From the NCBI GenBank assembly GCA_022495995.1, contig JAFEMH010002559.1, positions 267,347-331,346 of the forward strand: a stretch of 64,000 nucleotides of DNA, written 5' to 3'. The notes beneath the pieces are model-generated. The model saw only the letters and a list, made by a program, of their open reading frames with translations, had not been told where the DNA came from and ran no database searches. Positions 32,300 through 44,661 of this stretch are shown here, one piece after another (the first letter of the stretch is position 1; each line of letters starts with the position of its first letter). A program made the position numbers and the translations under genes. Source of the stretch: Adenophora triphylla var. japonica (taxonomy: Eukaryota; Streptophyta; Magnoliopsida; Asterales; Campanulaceae).

Positions 32300-35200
32300 A
32301 TTGTGTATTTTGTAAATGAGAATGTGTTTTTTCTCTAATTTAGAGGTGCTCCAAGATGAGACCTTTAAAGTTTTGGAATAATTAACCTTCAATTATAATT
32401 CCATTAAGGAATTTAGAGGTTTATAAATATGAGTGGTTATAAGAAATAAATTGTGTTAATTCTCCTATTGAATTAGCAATTTATTCTTAAAGTGAATTCT
32501 CTAATTAAGTTAGAGAGTTATATTTGTAACAACAAAGTGATAATTGTTGAAAATTAAAGGCTCTTTGTGTGGAGACAAATCTCTAATGGAATGTGGTTGT
32601 TCCAAATATATCGGATCACCATAGTGAGAAGTTAGAAAATTTTGTTGGCCTTGACTTTAAGTGATGGCAACAAAATATGTTCTACTTGACCACCTTGAAC
32701 TTAGAGAGGTTTCTTTTGGAAGATCCTACAAAGTTGGGTGAAAATGTGATGGATGTTCAAGCCGTGAGTGTGGTTGAAGCATGTGAATTTTCTTTATCGG
32801 AACTATATACTTAATGAATTGTCGGATTCATTATAAAATGTGTATAGTACCAAGAAAATGGCAAAACATTTGTGGGAGTCGTTGAACTATAAATCTAAAA
32901 TCGAAAATGCGGGTGCATTGAAAATTATAGTAATTCGCTTCCTTGATAGTGGACTCCATAAATGAAATAAAAAACCATATGGAAGAAGTGGAAATAGTAT
33001 TTCATGAAAACCATGTAGAATGGATGGTGTTGAGTGAAATTCTCAAGTGATGACAATAATTGAGAAATTGCTTCCCACTTGAAAATATTTTAAAATCACT
33101 TCAAACATAATGAATGTTGAGGTGTGTGCTATTCGTCTTTGTGTTGAAAAAGAGAATAGAACTTTGGAGAAAAAGTTGTCTAACATTTCTTTTGGCGAAA
33201 GCAAATGTGATGAAGCATGCCTAAATGCTTAATACAAAGACAAAGTGGGTCAAACTTGTTTGAATTGTCAAAATCATTTGAAAAGTCAAACGTGTTTAAA
33301 AAGCCAAACTTGTTTGAAAAAGTCAAGCATATACCTTGTGTCTTGAGTGACAATTGTGATGTCATCAAGAATGAAATTCATGATGTTGGAATGAATGAAA
33401 TGAAAGGGTATTCAAGTGATTAATAATGAGAATGAATCTCTTTTTATGGTCAAACAAGACTTATCAAATATATGCTTGAAGCTATAATCAAGTCATATTG
33501 ATGCTTGTGGGGTGAATGTTATTCACTAGATGACGGTAAAATATAAATTTTTACCTTTAACATTGCTTGCTAAAAAGCAAAATGTTGAATTTTATCTCTT
33601 TAAAGAAAAAGTTGAAAATCAACTTAATAAAGAGGTAGTGATAAAACACAACTAAATATAGTTTGTGTATATGTTACACTAAATACTATTGATTGCATAT
33701 GGTTGGTATGCTTACAATAGTTGTGATTATAGAATTCTTGTGTATGAATTCAAGATTCAATAATGGAATCATGAATCACTTTTTTCTTTAAGAATATGTT
33801 TCCGTATAAATTAAAAGATGAGGCAAACTCATTTAAACGGATTCATGATTCAATAGAAGGAGAAGAAACTTATCATAAGGAATGATAAAGAAGAGGCATG
33901 ACCTCAACATAGCAAATGAGGTAGGATAAGAAAATTCTATGGCCCGGATTTTCTAACCTCCATGATAGAAAGTGAATCACAAAGTTATAAAGACATTAAG
34001 CTCTTTGGAAGGATCTTTGTGGAAATAGGCCATTAAAAGTAAGATTGATTCCATTTTGGAAAATCACACTTGAAAACTAGTGGATTTACCTCCGAGTAGT
34101 AAATCACTAGCATATAAGTGAATTTTCAAAAAGGAAATGAAGACCGATGGAACAATCAATGAGTACAAGGCTAGACGTGTAATTGAGGATTACAAGAAAA
34201 ATGAAGACCTTGATTACTTTTATACTTATTCTCTCATCACGAGAATAAAGAGTTGTATTTGCAATTGTTGCATAGCAAAAATTTGAAATACATCAAATGG
34301 ATGTAAATAACCTTTCTAAATGTCGATTTAGAAGAGAAAATTTACATAGAACAATCCGTAGGGTTTGTTGTATATGAGCAATGAAACAAAGTGTCCACAA
34401 TGTACACCATGATCAAATGGTGTTAATAATGAAAATTGGCATTATTGCTAATTTTAGGACTACCCTGAAAATGTGGGGGTGAGTATACTTTGGAAAATAA
34501 TTACCTTTTCGAAAGGTTTCCCCAAGAAAACAATGAGATGTCCATATGAAATATGGAAACATAGGCCTACGTACACTTGTGAATGTGGGGTGCTTCGCAA
34601 AGTAGAAAGTCCAATTATCAAATAAATTGAAATTGGTTAATAAATGGTGGATTATGTTTCAGATCAATGGAAATCATGTATTGATGTAAAATTCATGGAA
34701 GTGAATAAACGATACTTTGAATGAAATAGATCAAAGTATTGAAACGGTTCATGAAATGGAACCTAGAAGGAAATGTGCTAGTTTGTGAAGCCTTGTATGA
34801 CTTGAGACAAGTACAAAGAGGACATCAAAGGTTTGATTATGTGGATATAAACAAGAGTGACTACATCACTTTGTTAATTAAATCCAAAATACGATTTGTT
34901 AACTAAGAAAAATTCTAGTAAATTTGATCATTTGATTCAAATTCAAGGAAAACTAATGGACTCGTTGTTAAACAAGTCATTAGATGGATATTCTTGATGA
35001 ATTTGATAGGATCAATATAAAATCACTAGAATGAATTTGCGTTAACACTTGTCCCATGGATAAAGCTTGTGGTAGCAAGATGTTATATTGCTAAAGTCAA
35101 TTTATGATTGACATGACATATAGCAATGTGTGTAATGGTAATCTAGACATTTATGTCTAAGACATAATACCATTAAATAACTACTCTCAACTAATTTGAC

Positions 35201-35860
35201 AATGTGAAGTCAAATGATAAACGAATCCGTTAACCAAAGGGTTAAATAGAGAGTTAGTTGAAAGTTCGATGAGGGGAATGAGACGTAAGCCTCTTAAAAG
35301 TTAAACACAGCGGAAAACCCAATCTAGATGACTGGAGATCCCAAGAACTAGATTCAATGGGACAACCTAACTGTTAAAAGACTTGCAGCGTCACTGTGGG
35401 GGAACCAACCCCAAGTCCATTCCTGTTAGTGACATCCCGAAAGGACAAGGATAAGCTTATGGCTTTTAATGATTCTTACGCGTCAAAAATTCGAGCGGGG
35501 TAATACGGGTTACCTTTAAGAAATCACCTATGTGAGAGAGAAGTAGGGCCGCTTCGAGAAGAATTGTGTGAGGCTCAATTCTTAGACCCTCTCACAGAAC
35601 CAGGCAAAATGTTCAGGGCCATGAATGAACATAGCTATGAGAATTGAACTATGTTAGGACGTTACTTGTGTCAAGTATATGATCGGCTACACAAAAAGCA
35701 TAACGGTTCAAGGACATCGCGTCTACCGACTTGCGAGTAGAGTAAATATGCTTGTACGAGCGAAGGTTCAATGGGCATTCCCACACCTATCGTATGCAAG
35801 TTTTCGTCTGCTTGGGACTCTATCACCAAACTCGTCATTAATTTCCTTCATGTGGGGGAT
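32300..35860 (+). pseudogene. Decayed Copia gag-pol remnant
   Basis: No long frame survives. Around 34130-34370 a plus-strand trace resembles the Copia reverse-transcriptase region (MKTDGTINEYKAR, then LDYFYTY, then IHQMDV) broken by stops and shifts. Around 33220-33320 a CAAACTTGTTTGAAAAAGTC stretch is repeated. From 35330 to 35860 the sequence resembles the usual 3' untranslated part of Copia elements. It cannot encode a working polyprotein. Confidence 0.65.
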
Positions 35861-36718
35861 TGTTGGAAAAATTTTGTTATATGTGAAGGAAATTGTGTAT
35901 TTTCTTTACATGAATCGTTTGTCGTTTGACAAAGATTATTGTGGGTTCATGTTTCATGTTGTGAGAACATGAAAATGAAATATCTAGATGTCCAATTTGG
36001 TATTGGATAAGAAAGATATGATAGCTCAAAGTTGATGGGTTGAAAGTGTAACTTTTGAAACTTCATCAAAATATTGATGTTCCATAAATCCAAATTATTA
36101 AGGGATTAATTGGATATTGATGATGTTCCATAAATCCAAATTATTAAGGGATTAATTGGATATTGATGTTCCATAAATCCAAATTATTAAGGGATTAATT
36201 GGATACATACCAAGAGTCTTGGGGTTACAAATTGAAAGGACCTTCATATAAAATCCTAGGACTTTTGGTGGAGCTAGAAGAGAGTTACCCACAACAAGTA
36301 ACTAGAATGTTTTTTCATCAATCTTTCCACCCTCCCTCTTGCAATTTGTTATCTTCTTCCGTTGGCCTCCTAGAGAAATATCCATGGTGATTTTGTCCAA
36401 GCATAGGGAAATTCGCCGGAAAACTTAAGTGCAAAGTTGTTCCGGTTCATCCGTTTTATCCTGGGAGACTAACGTCCATTGAAGACCTCGAGCACTCGTA
36501 GTGAGGGGGCGAATTAGTCTTAAGGAGAGTGTGTCACACACGACTCGGATTCAAGCAAATTCAAGATGACGATTCAAGGAGGTTACGACACGGATTCAAG
36601 CAAACTCAAGACAATGAATTTACGGTTTTCTCTTTATTATTTTTATGTTGTATATTATATTTCAATTCATTGTAATTCTTTTCTCATTTGTGCTCGATTG
36701 TATAGATTTTGTCTAACA
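35861..36718 (+). repeat. 3' LTR
   Basis: 858 bp, same length and, by eye, the same sequence as the left LTR, including the triplicated 45-bp unit. Preceded by a polypurine tract. Confidence 0.92.
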
Positions 36719-37236
36719 GAAAATGGGACGAGACGGGACGGGACTAAAATACTCCGTCTCATCCCGTCCCATTTGCGGGACGCGGGATCCCGCGGGACAA
36801 TGCGAAATCCTTTGACTAGGAAAGATTAAGCGTTGACTAGGCGCCAAGGCCACACGGCCAAGGCCAAGGCCAAGCCCGAGCCAAGGCAAAGCCAAGACCG
36901 AGCCAAGGCAAGGCCAAGATCGAGCCAAGGCAAAGCCCCACCAATGAACAGGCTACCTGAAACTGGTGATGGCCTTTCCGTATTAATAAATGTCATATTT
37001 GTCAATAGAAAAAAAAATTTGTGTATTTTTTCATACCGAATACAATTTTAGACATAGTAAATCATCTGCTTTATTTAATGGTGTCAATAATTCATTCATT
37101 GGTGTTTTATACAATTCGACACACATATAACATAATTGCAATATCAAAAAGTTCAACATGTATATTTTTTTAACGTCTACAAATCACATCTATTAAAAGA
37201 AAATTATAAATATAAAACATTTTTTTTTTCAAAATA
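36719..37236. other. Spacer with hairpin and CCAAGG minisatellite
   Basis: 36721-36800 holds a GGGACGAGACGGGACGGGAC / CCGTCTCATCCCGTCCC inverted pair. 36841-36945 is a short array of CCAAGGC/CCGAG units. The rest is AT-rich. No gene is supported. Confidence 0.55.
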
Positions 37237-37406
37237 TACTTCCTCCATCCCACTAAAAATTAAATTCTTTATCAAATGTCTCATTAAAAATTACACTTTT
37301 CTACCAATTTTCTCTCTCATACCTCACTTTTTATACTCACAACCCAATTACATTTAATCTGTGTGTTTAAAATAAAAATGAAATTATTAGTGAGACGGAG
37401 GAAGTA
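37237..37406. mobile_element. Short Stowaway-type MITE
   Basis: TA-flanked CTTCCTCCATCCCACTAA / TTAGTGAGACGGAGGAAG, 170 bp. A second partial right end (GTGAGACGGAGAAAATA) follows at about 37451-37467. Confidence 0.75.
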
Positions 37407-37661
37407 CACCTACATTTAATTATTGTGTTTAAAATAAAAATATAATTTTAGTGAGACGGAGAAAATATAGTCACATTACATATAATTATTTTTTTAAAGA
37501 AAATTGTATTACATATAGTAACAAAAAAAAAATAAAAAATTGTCAAGGAGGGGCCGTGCCCCTCCTTGCCCCTACATGCCTCCGCCCATGTTTATTGATC
37601 TAAGAAAATAGTGCACCCGTACTCTAATGTTGTCCGAATACATGCGGTATGAATCTTACAA

Positions 37662-38590
37662 TTAGCACTTGATTAATTTTATGTCGTCGATTAGCTGTTT
37701 CAAACCACGAAAGGATGAACCACCTTCAACTACACTCTCTCGTGCCTTCCGGGAAATCTTAGCCATTGATTCCCCGACCTCTTCTCTCTTACCTTCCATC
37801 AGATTTCTTACCATTCTCTCAACCATTGATCTATTACACGTGTCCTTCATATCAACCCCGATCTTCCACAACTCGCTCACACACCTACTGTTAACCATTT
37901 GATCAGCAATTTGAGGCCAACAAACCATAGGAACTCCGGCCCAAATACTTTCCAAAGTCGAGTTCCATCCGCTATGAGTCAAAAATGCACCAACAGCTTC
38001 ATGGGCTAGTACCTCTTCTTGTGGAGCCCAGCCCACAATAAAGCCTCTTTCCTTAGTTCCAACTTCAAGCTCAGTTGGAATTTCAAAATTCCCATTTTCC
38101 CCAAAAATCAAATCTTTTCTCATAACCCATAAAAATGGTTTCCCACTATTAACCAAACCATACCAAAACTCTAACAAATGGTCACGAGTAACTGTCAGTG
38201 TTATAATGCTACCAAAGCTAACATATATCACTGATTTCGACGGCTGCAAATCGAGCCAGGTCAGACAGGCTCTATCTTGGCTTCTCATCTTACCGTTGGT
38301 TGGAATACACAGTTGAGATTCAATCAAATGGGACCTCTGAAGAGCGTGAAGTGGACCCACCGTGTAAATTTTAGGGAAAATTGAATGAAGTTGGGATATG
38401 ATTTGGGCTTCGGGATCTTCAAATGTGTTGAGTATGAGACCGGAGGCTCGGGTCATTTTCTTGGTTTGGTTTATGAAAAATTGCAAGACGGGATTTTCTA
38501 ATTCGCCTCGGCACATAGTTGGGAGATCTCTACGTCGCAAGATTGTTTCCAGCCCTGGAATGCAAGTAATTTGTTTGTCCATGTCCTTGT
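37662..38590 (-). pseudogene. Orphan second exon of a UGT709-like paralogue (UGT-2)
   Basis: On the minus strand 929 nt, exactly the length of UGT-1 exon 2 and very similar throughout, starts after a good acceptor (TTTTTAACAG) and encodes the acceptor-side linker, the full PSPG box (WAPQEEVLAHEAVGAFLTHS onward) and the C-terminus ending IKC. The frame is open from splice site to stop. Homology to the UGT-1 intron continues upstream (GTTATAAAAAGTGAGGAAA shared), then stops near 38.7 kb, where unrelated and Copia sequence begins. No exon 1 for the catalytic His half is visible on the minus strand up to 64 kb, so it is probably a truncated copy. An exon 1 beyond the window, past a retroelement-filled intron, cannot be excluded. 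Confidence 0.8.
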
Positions 38591-39071
38591 CTGTTAAAAA
38601 GATAACAATGGTATGAGTTGGTTTTGTGGGGGCGTTTCCTCACTTTTTATAACTCGGAGGAGTTGGAGAAGCATTAACAAAAGATAGAGTGAAAACTAGA
38701 AAAATACTAATTAACAATATAAAGTTAACTAGCTTATTAAATGAAAAATAAACTTAAATAATTCTTTCAATAAAATCAAAATATATGTACTAAGTTTTAA
38801 TAATCAAATACAAGTTAAAAATTATTGAATACTACTCCCTCCGCCTTATAATATGCCTTATAACTGACTTGTCAATTTTTTTTTTTTTAAATACAATATT
38901 TTACTTGTTTGTAGCCAAAAGCTTTAGCTCAAATGACATCCATCCAATGTTTCTTTTTATACGAGAGGTTAAGGGTACAAACCTCACAAACCTTGCCTAT
39001 GACATATAAAGATTCTGGGTCACTCCCTTTAACACCAATTGATTTTAAGGTGGAACCTCAGACTTTAAGAT
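38591..39071. other. UGT-2 intron remnant, MITE end and LTR-like segment
   Basis: 38591-38700 is the 3' part of the lost UGT-2 intron. A solitary Stowaway left end TACTCCCTCCGCC lies at about 38833. From about 38990 to 39071 runs an LTR-like 3' end (CCTATGACATATAAAGATTC to CAGACTTTAAGA) that recurs at 39470-39602. Confidence 0.5.
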
Positions 39072-39321
39072 GATATCAGAGCCTCCATCATACACAAGTC
39101 TAAATCCATGGCCGACGACAATACTATCATGCCTGGCGGCAATAACAACACCGATACCAACAATAATCCTCCTAAAATTGAATACAATTCTCCTTTTTAC
39201 CTTGGTCCTCAGGATAGGTCAGACGATTTTATTACTCCCACTCGCTTCAATGGTAAAACTATGATGATTGGGCCAGCGATATGCAAACAACTCTTGAAGC
39301 TCGTCGAAAATTTGGTTTTCT

Positions 39322-39602
39322 AGATGGTATCAGAGCAGGTCCTTACACGTGCAGGTCCAACGACCCACGATGTTACTCCGCGCCACCCGATTAATAAGTC
39401 CACGTTGTAAGCCTTTGGCAAAGTCCAGCTACACGTGAGGGGGCGTGTTAGAGATATTATCCCACATTGGAAATTGACAAACATTGCCTATGACATATAA
39501 AGATCCTGAGCCACTCCCCTTAACACCAATCGGTTTTAAGGTGAAATCTCAGACTTCCCTTAACACCAATTGGTTTTAAGGTGGAACCTCAGACTTTAAG
39601 GT
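39322..39602 (+). mobile_element. TRIM-like insert in Copia gag
   Basis: Contains a consensus primer site TGGTATCAGAGC (39325-39336), a short non-coding interior, a polypurine GTGAGGGGGCG, then an LTR-like start TGTTAGAGATATTATCCC (39446) whose 3' part matches 38990-39071. No complete left LTR flanks it directly. It replaces about 20 codons of gag. Confidence 0.6.
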
Positions 39603-42600
39603 GAATACTATCGCTTCTGACGTTAAAAGCACTCTCCCCAAATTCAGAGATGCTAAACGTTTATGGGATTCTCTTAAAAGTCGATATGTTGTGGTTGATG
39701 GTCCACATATTCAACAATTGAAGACATCGATCGCTCGTTGTGAGCAAACTAAGGGCATGTCGGTGGCCACATATTTTGGCAAATTAACTGGCTTATGGGT
39801 AGAACTCCATAGTCATGAATCTTTGATCAATTGCACTTGTTGTAACAACTGCACGATCGCTCAACAACATGCGGATCGCAGAGAAACAGGCAAGCTTCAT
39901 CAATTTCTTATGGGTCTAAATTTCGAGTATCATGCTAATACTCGCACCAATATTTTATCTATGGATCCTCTTCCTGGTATTGACCGAGCATATAAATTGG
40001 TGGCTCAAGATGAACGGGTTCGTCTTGCTAAGCATGTTCTTGATGATGTGGTTAGTTTTGTTCTTCGTGCTGGTGGATCTCGTAGTCGTGACAACCCTGA
40101 TCGATCTCATCTCGCATGCACTCATTGTAAGAAGACTAGTCATGACAATACCTCATGTTTTGAATTGAGTGGATATCCGAATTGGTGGCTTGAACAACGC
40201 AACAAATCTAATTCGCGTGGCGGTGGTCGTTCACAAAATGGCCGAGGCAGGGGTTCCTCTCGCAGGAGCAATACAGCTACATCAGCACCTGAACGGGGTC
40301 CTGTTACTGTTGGTGCAGCTGCCATGGGATCCTCTTCTGTTGCTTCTCCTTCATCATTCACAGCTGAGCAATGGAAGGCTTTGGCAAGTCTTGTCAGTAA
40401 TTCTCAAATTCCGAATGATCATCTTCATGGTAAGTTTGACGCAACTTCATGGATAATTGATACAGGTGCTTCAAATCATGTAACTGGAAACGCCTCGTGT
40501 CTTCTTAATTCTCGGACTATACCGGCTTGTCCAGTCGGTTTATCTAATAGGTCTTCTGTTTTGGCTCATACAGAGGGATCTGTTCGTCTGACGGACACTA
40601 TTATCCTCTCTCTTGTTCTCTTTATTCCAAACTTAAGTTGTAACTTAATTTAAGTTTCACATCTTTCAGACGATATTCACTGCACTGTCCAATTTAACTC
40701 CTCTATGTGTGATATACAGGACCTATCGAGGAACCTGATTGGAATGGATGTTAGGCGGGATGGACTCTACTACTTTAGCGGCGCATCTTCAGCACATAAT
40801 ATTTCAATTACCGGATCATCTTCTTTCTTGGAGCTGTGGCATAATCGCTTGGGGCACCCTTCCGAGAAAGTAGTAAAGCTTCTTCCTTCAGTCAGTCGTA
40901 CTCCTGGCAAGTTAAATAAACCTTGCGATACTTGTTTTCGTGCTAAACAGTCTAGAGATAGTTTTCCTGTTAGTGATTATAAGTCTACTAGAATTTTTGA
41001 GAAAGTACACTGTGATTTATGGGGTGCATACACTCATGCTTCTTCTTGTGATGCACTGTATTTTTTTAACATTGATGGATGATTATTCCCGAGCTGTCTT
41101 GGTTTATTTATTGATTGATAAAACAGAAGTCTTTCGTATTTTATGGCTTTTATTGCAATGGTAGAACGTCAATTTTCTCAAAAGATTAATGTTGTCCAGT
41201 CGGATAATGGTACCAAATTTAATTGCAGGCTTGATTATTTATTTTCCTCTTGTATCCTTTTTCAAACTTCATGTATTGGTACCCCACAACAAAATGAAAG
41301 AGTCGAGCGGAAACATCATCATATTCTGAATGTTGCTAAAGCACTTAGGTTTCAGGCTCATTTATCTATTTCCTTTTGGGGTGAAGCAGTTCTTATTGCT
41401 GTCCATTTGATTAACCGGACTCCTACACCCATCTTAGGTAATAAGACTCCCTATGAGGTGTTGTTTGGGAAATTGTCTTTCTTTAACTCTCTCCGAGTTT
41501 TTGCTTTCTTGTGTTATGCCCATAATCAGAAAGCCAAGGGAGATAAATTTGCTAGTCGTAGTCGAAAATGCATTTTTGTGGGCTATCCTCTAGGCAAAAA
41601 GGGATGGAAACTGTTCGATCTAGAGACAAAGAATTTTTTTGTTTCCCGGGATGTGAAGTTTTTTTAGACTATTTTTCCTTACAGTGATTCAAATATAGTA
41701 CCTCATGTCACATATTCTGTTGAGATCCTTAATAAAGAGGCTGATTTTGCTTTTATTGATTCACCGGATATTGAAGATATTGCCTCTGATTATTTACCAG
41801 TGGTACCTGAGGATGTCCCTGAGCCTGTTACTGAAGTGTCTGCGGATCCTACTACAGCGACAGTATCATCTACTTCTACAACAGACTTCTCTCAAGCTGA
41901 GCCAGAAGCTTTAGGGAGGGGCATGCGTACGAAAGTTTCCTCCGTTCTTCTTCGGGACTACATTGCTCATACAATTGCTCCTACAAGTCCATCCCACGTG
42001 CACTCTCCTCCAGTCGGTTCCTTAGGTACTCCATATCCTATATCTCACTATATAATTGTGATAGTTTTTCTGTAAAATATCGTAACTTCCTTGCAGCCGT
42101 TACCTTGGCTAAAGAGCCTAGGTCTTTTCGTGAGACAATGTCACACGATGAGTGGAAGGAATCTATGCAGGATGAAATTTGTGTCTTGGAAGATAATGGC
42201 ACATGGACTATGGTTCCTCTACCTTCTGGCAAGTGTGCTTTGGGTAAGCAGTGGGTTTATCGGATTAAATATAATTCTGATGGTGCTATTGAACGACTTA
42301 AATCTCGATTGGTGGTTCTTGGTAATCATCAGAAAGAAGGAATTGATTACACTGAAACTTTTGCTCCCGTGGCCAAAATGGTCACCGTTCGAGCCTTTCT
42401 TGCTATTGCTGCCTCGAAGAATTGGGAACTGCATTAAATGGATGTGCATAATGCTTTCCTGCATGGTGATCTTCAGGAAGAGATCTACATGAAACCTCCT
42501 CCGGGTTTTAATGCCTCTCAGCCTAATATGGTTTATCGCATTCGTAAATCTCTTTATGGCCTGAAATAGGCCCCTCGCTGTTGGTTCGCTAAACTGGTGG

Positions 42601-43055
42601 CTTCCTTGAAACACTATGGATTCTTGCAGTCTTATTTTGATTATTCTCTTTTCACATTCACGAAAGGTGCAATTCATATGAATATACTTGTGTATGTTGA
42701 CGATCTTATTATTGCTGGGAACGATTCCGCTGCCTTACAGTCTTTCAAAAAGTACCTGAGTGAATGTTTCAAGATGAAATATCTTGGCTTCCTAAAGTAT
42801 TTTTTTGGGTATTGAGGTTGCTCGCAGCTCCTCTGGTTTATATTTGTGCCAACGAAAGTATACCTTAGACATTATATCCGAGGTTGGGCTATTGGGTGCA
42901 AAGCCATCCAGCATTCCTATTGAACCAAATCATAAACTTAGTCTTGCCACAAGTGATCTTTTGGATGACCCAGAACGCTATAGACGATTGGTTGGCCGTC
43001 TCATTTACTTAGTAGTCACCCGACCAGATTTGGCATATTCGGTACATATTCTATC

Positions 43056-43582
43056 TGACGTAGCGGAAGACTTTGATAGATAATTGATTACTGTTGTAAT
43101 TGATCAGGATAGATATCAGTTACAGTTGTAATTGAATCTTCACACAACTCTAGTAGAATTTAATCAATACCAAGAGTCGGAAGAAACAAATAGCCAGTAA
43201 TCGATCTTCAATTCTCGTAGAATTTAATCAATACAAGGAATTGGCATCCAAAAGGAATTTAATCACTTCTAGGCAACAAATGTAAACACCCAATATCAAT
43301 TTTTATTCATCATCCGAGCTCCTCTTTTACAAAACCCTAAAACAACTATAAATACTAATAAACCCTAAAACGACTTATAAATGAAAAGACCAAAATACCA
43401 TACTAACACAACTATAAATACTAATAAAACCCTAAAACGACTTATAAATGAAAAGACCAAAATACCCTAACTAATTATTTCATAAAACCCTAAAATATAT
43501 TGAGGCCCGTTTGTAGTTGCTGCCGCCATGCACGGCCGCTCCACCCTTGCTGCACGGCCGCTCTCATTGTTGACCTGCATCA
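43056..43582 (-). repeat. TRIM LTR, inverted copy
   Basis: Reverse complement of the other two LTRs, longer (about 527 bp) because an ACTATAAATACTAATAAA-containing stretch is duplicated. Confidence 0.8.
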
Positions 43583-43881
43583 TTCTCGCCTCCTTTGAAA
43601 GACTCGTCCACGAGTCTATACCCACAATAGGAGCACTACAGGCCGATTCGTCTAAAGTATGTTGATTGAACAAGTCGGTCACCCTGCCTTTTAAATGTTT
43701 GAAGTAGTCGGCCGGTCATCCTGCCTTTTAAATGTCCCAACAAGTCGGCCAGCCTACTCGTTAAATGTTCCATTATCAACTCCCTACGTTGATCTACGAT
43801 GAATCCGACGCGTTTCTCCAGAGCCGCCTCATCTCGCTCGTAGATCTGCATGATTCCAAGTTGGCCAGCCTACTCGTTAAA

Positions 43882-44356
43882 TGTTGACCTGCATGGTCTG
43901 CATGAGAGCGGCCCTGCAGCAAGGGTGGAGCGGTCGTACATGGCGGCAACAGCTACAAACGGGCCTCAATATATTTTAGGATTTTAGGGTTTTATGAAAT
44001 AATTAGTTAGGGTATTTTGGTCTTTTCATTTATAAGTCGTTTTAGGGTTTTATTAGTATTTATAGTTGTGTTAGGGTTTTGTAAAAGAGGAGCTCAGATG
44101 ATGAATAAAAATTGATATTGGGTGTTTACCCTTTGTTTCCTAGAAGTGATTAAATTCCTTTTGAATGCCAATTCCTTGTATTGATTAAATTCTACGAGAA
44201 TTGAAGATTGATTACTGGCTATTTGTTTCTTCCGACTCTTGGTATTGATTAAATTCTACTAGTGTTGTGTGAAGATTCAATTACAACAGTAATTGATATC
44301 TATTCCGGTCGATTACAACAGTACTCGATTATCTAACCAAGTCTTCCGCTACGTCA
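43882..44356 (+). repeat. TRIM LTR, central copy
   Basis: Begins TGTTGACCTGCATGG, ends CGCTACGTCA, followed two bases later by the tRNA-Met primer site. It is therefore the functional 5' LTR of the plus-oriented half. Confidence 0.82.
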
Positions 44357-44661
44357 GTTGGTATCAGAGCTTCGGTTCAAATCCTTGGAATCACGTAGAT
44401 CTACGAGCAAAATGAGGCGACTCTGGAGGAACGAGTCAGATTCATCATAGATCAACGTAGGGAGTTGATAATGGAACATTTAACGGGTAGGATGGCCGAC
44501 TTGTAGGGACATTTAAAAGGCAGGATGACCGGTCGACTTGTTCAAACATTTAAAAGGCAGGGTGACCGACTTGTTCAATCAACATACTTCAGAGGAATTG
44601 GCACGTAGTGCTCCTATCGTGGGTATAGACTCGTGGACGAGTCTTTCAAAGGAGGCGAGAA

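Larger units (their letters stand above)
30534..36718 (+). mobile_element. Young LTR retrotransposon with decayed Copia interior
   Basis: Two 858-bp LTRs (30534-31391 and 35861-36718), each starting TGTTGG and ending CTAACA, with 5-bp duplication GAAAA (30529-30533 and 36719-36723). By eye the LTRs look identical. A polypurine GTGGGGGA precedes the right LTR. No canonical tRNA-Met primer site follows the left LTR (ATCTTAAGAC instead). The 4.5-kb interior has no intact gag or pol; a Copia reverse-transcriptase trace with many stops lies near 34130-34370. Confidence 0.92.

Noticed and set aside
35679..35972. 97-codon frame near the right LTR
   Set aside because: Crosses the interior/LTR boundary of the LTR element and has no domain.
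37662..38590. UGT-2 as a complete gene
   Set aside because: The exon carrying the N-terminal catalytic half is not in the window.
41705..42492. Overlapping 69-133 codon frames within the decayed Copia
   Set aside because: Alternative frames of one broken polyprotein; covered by the pseudogene entry.
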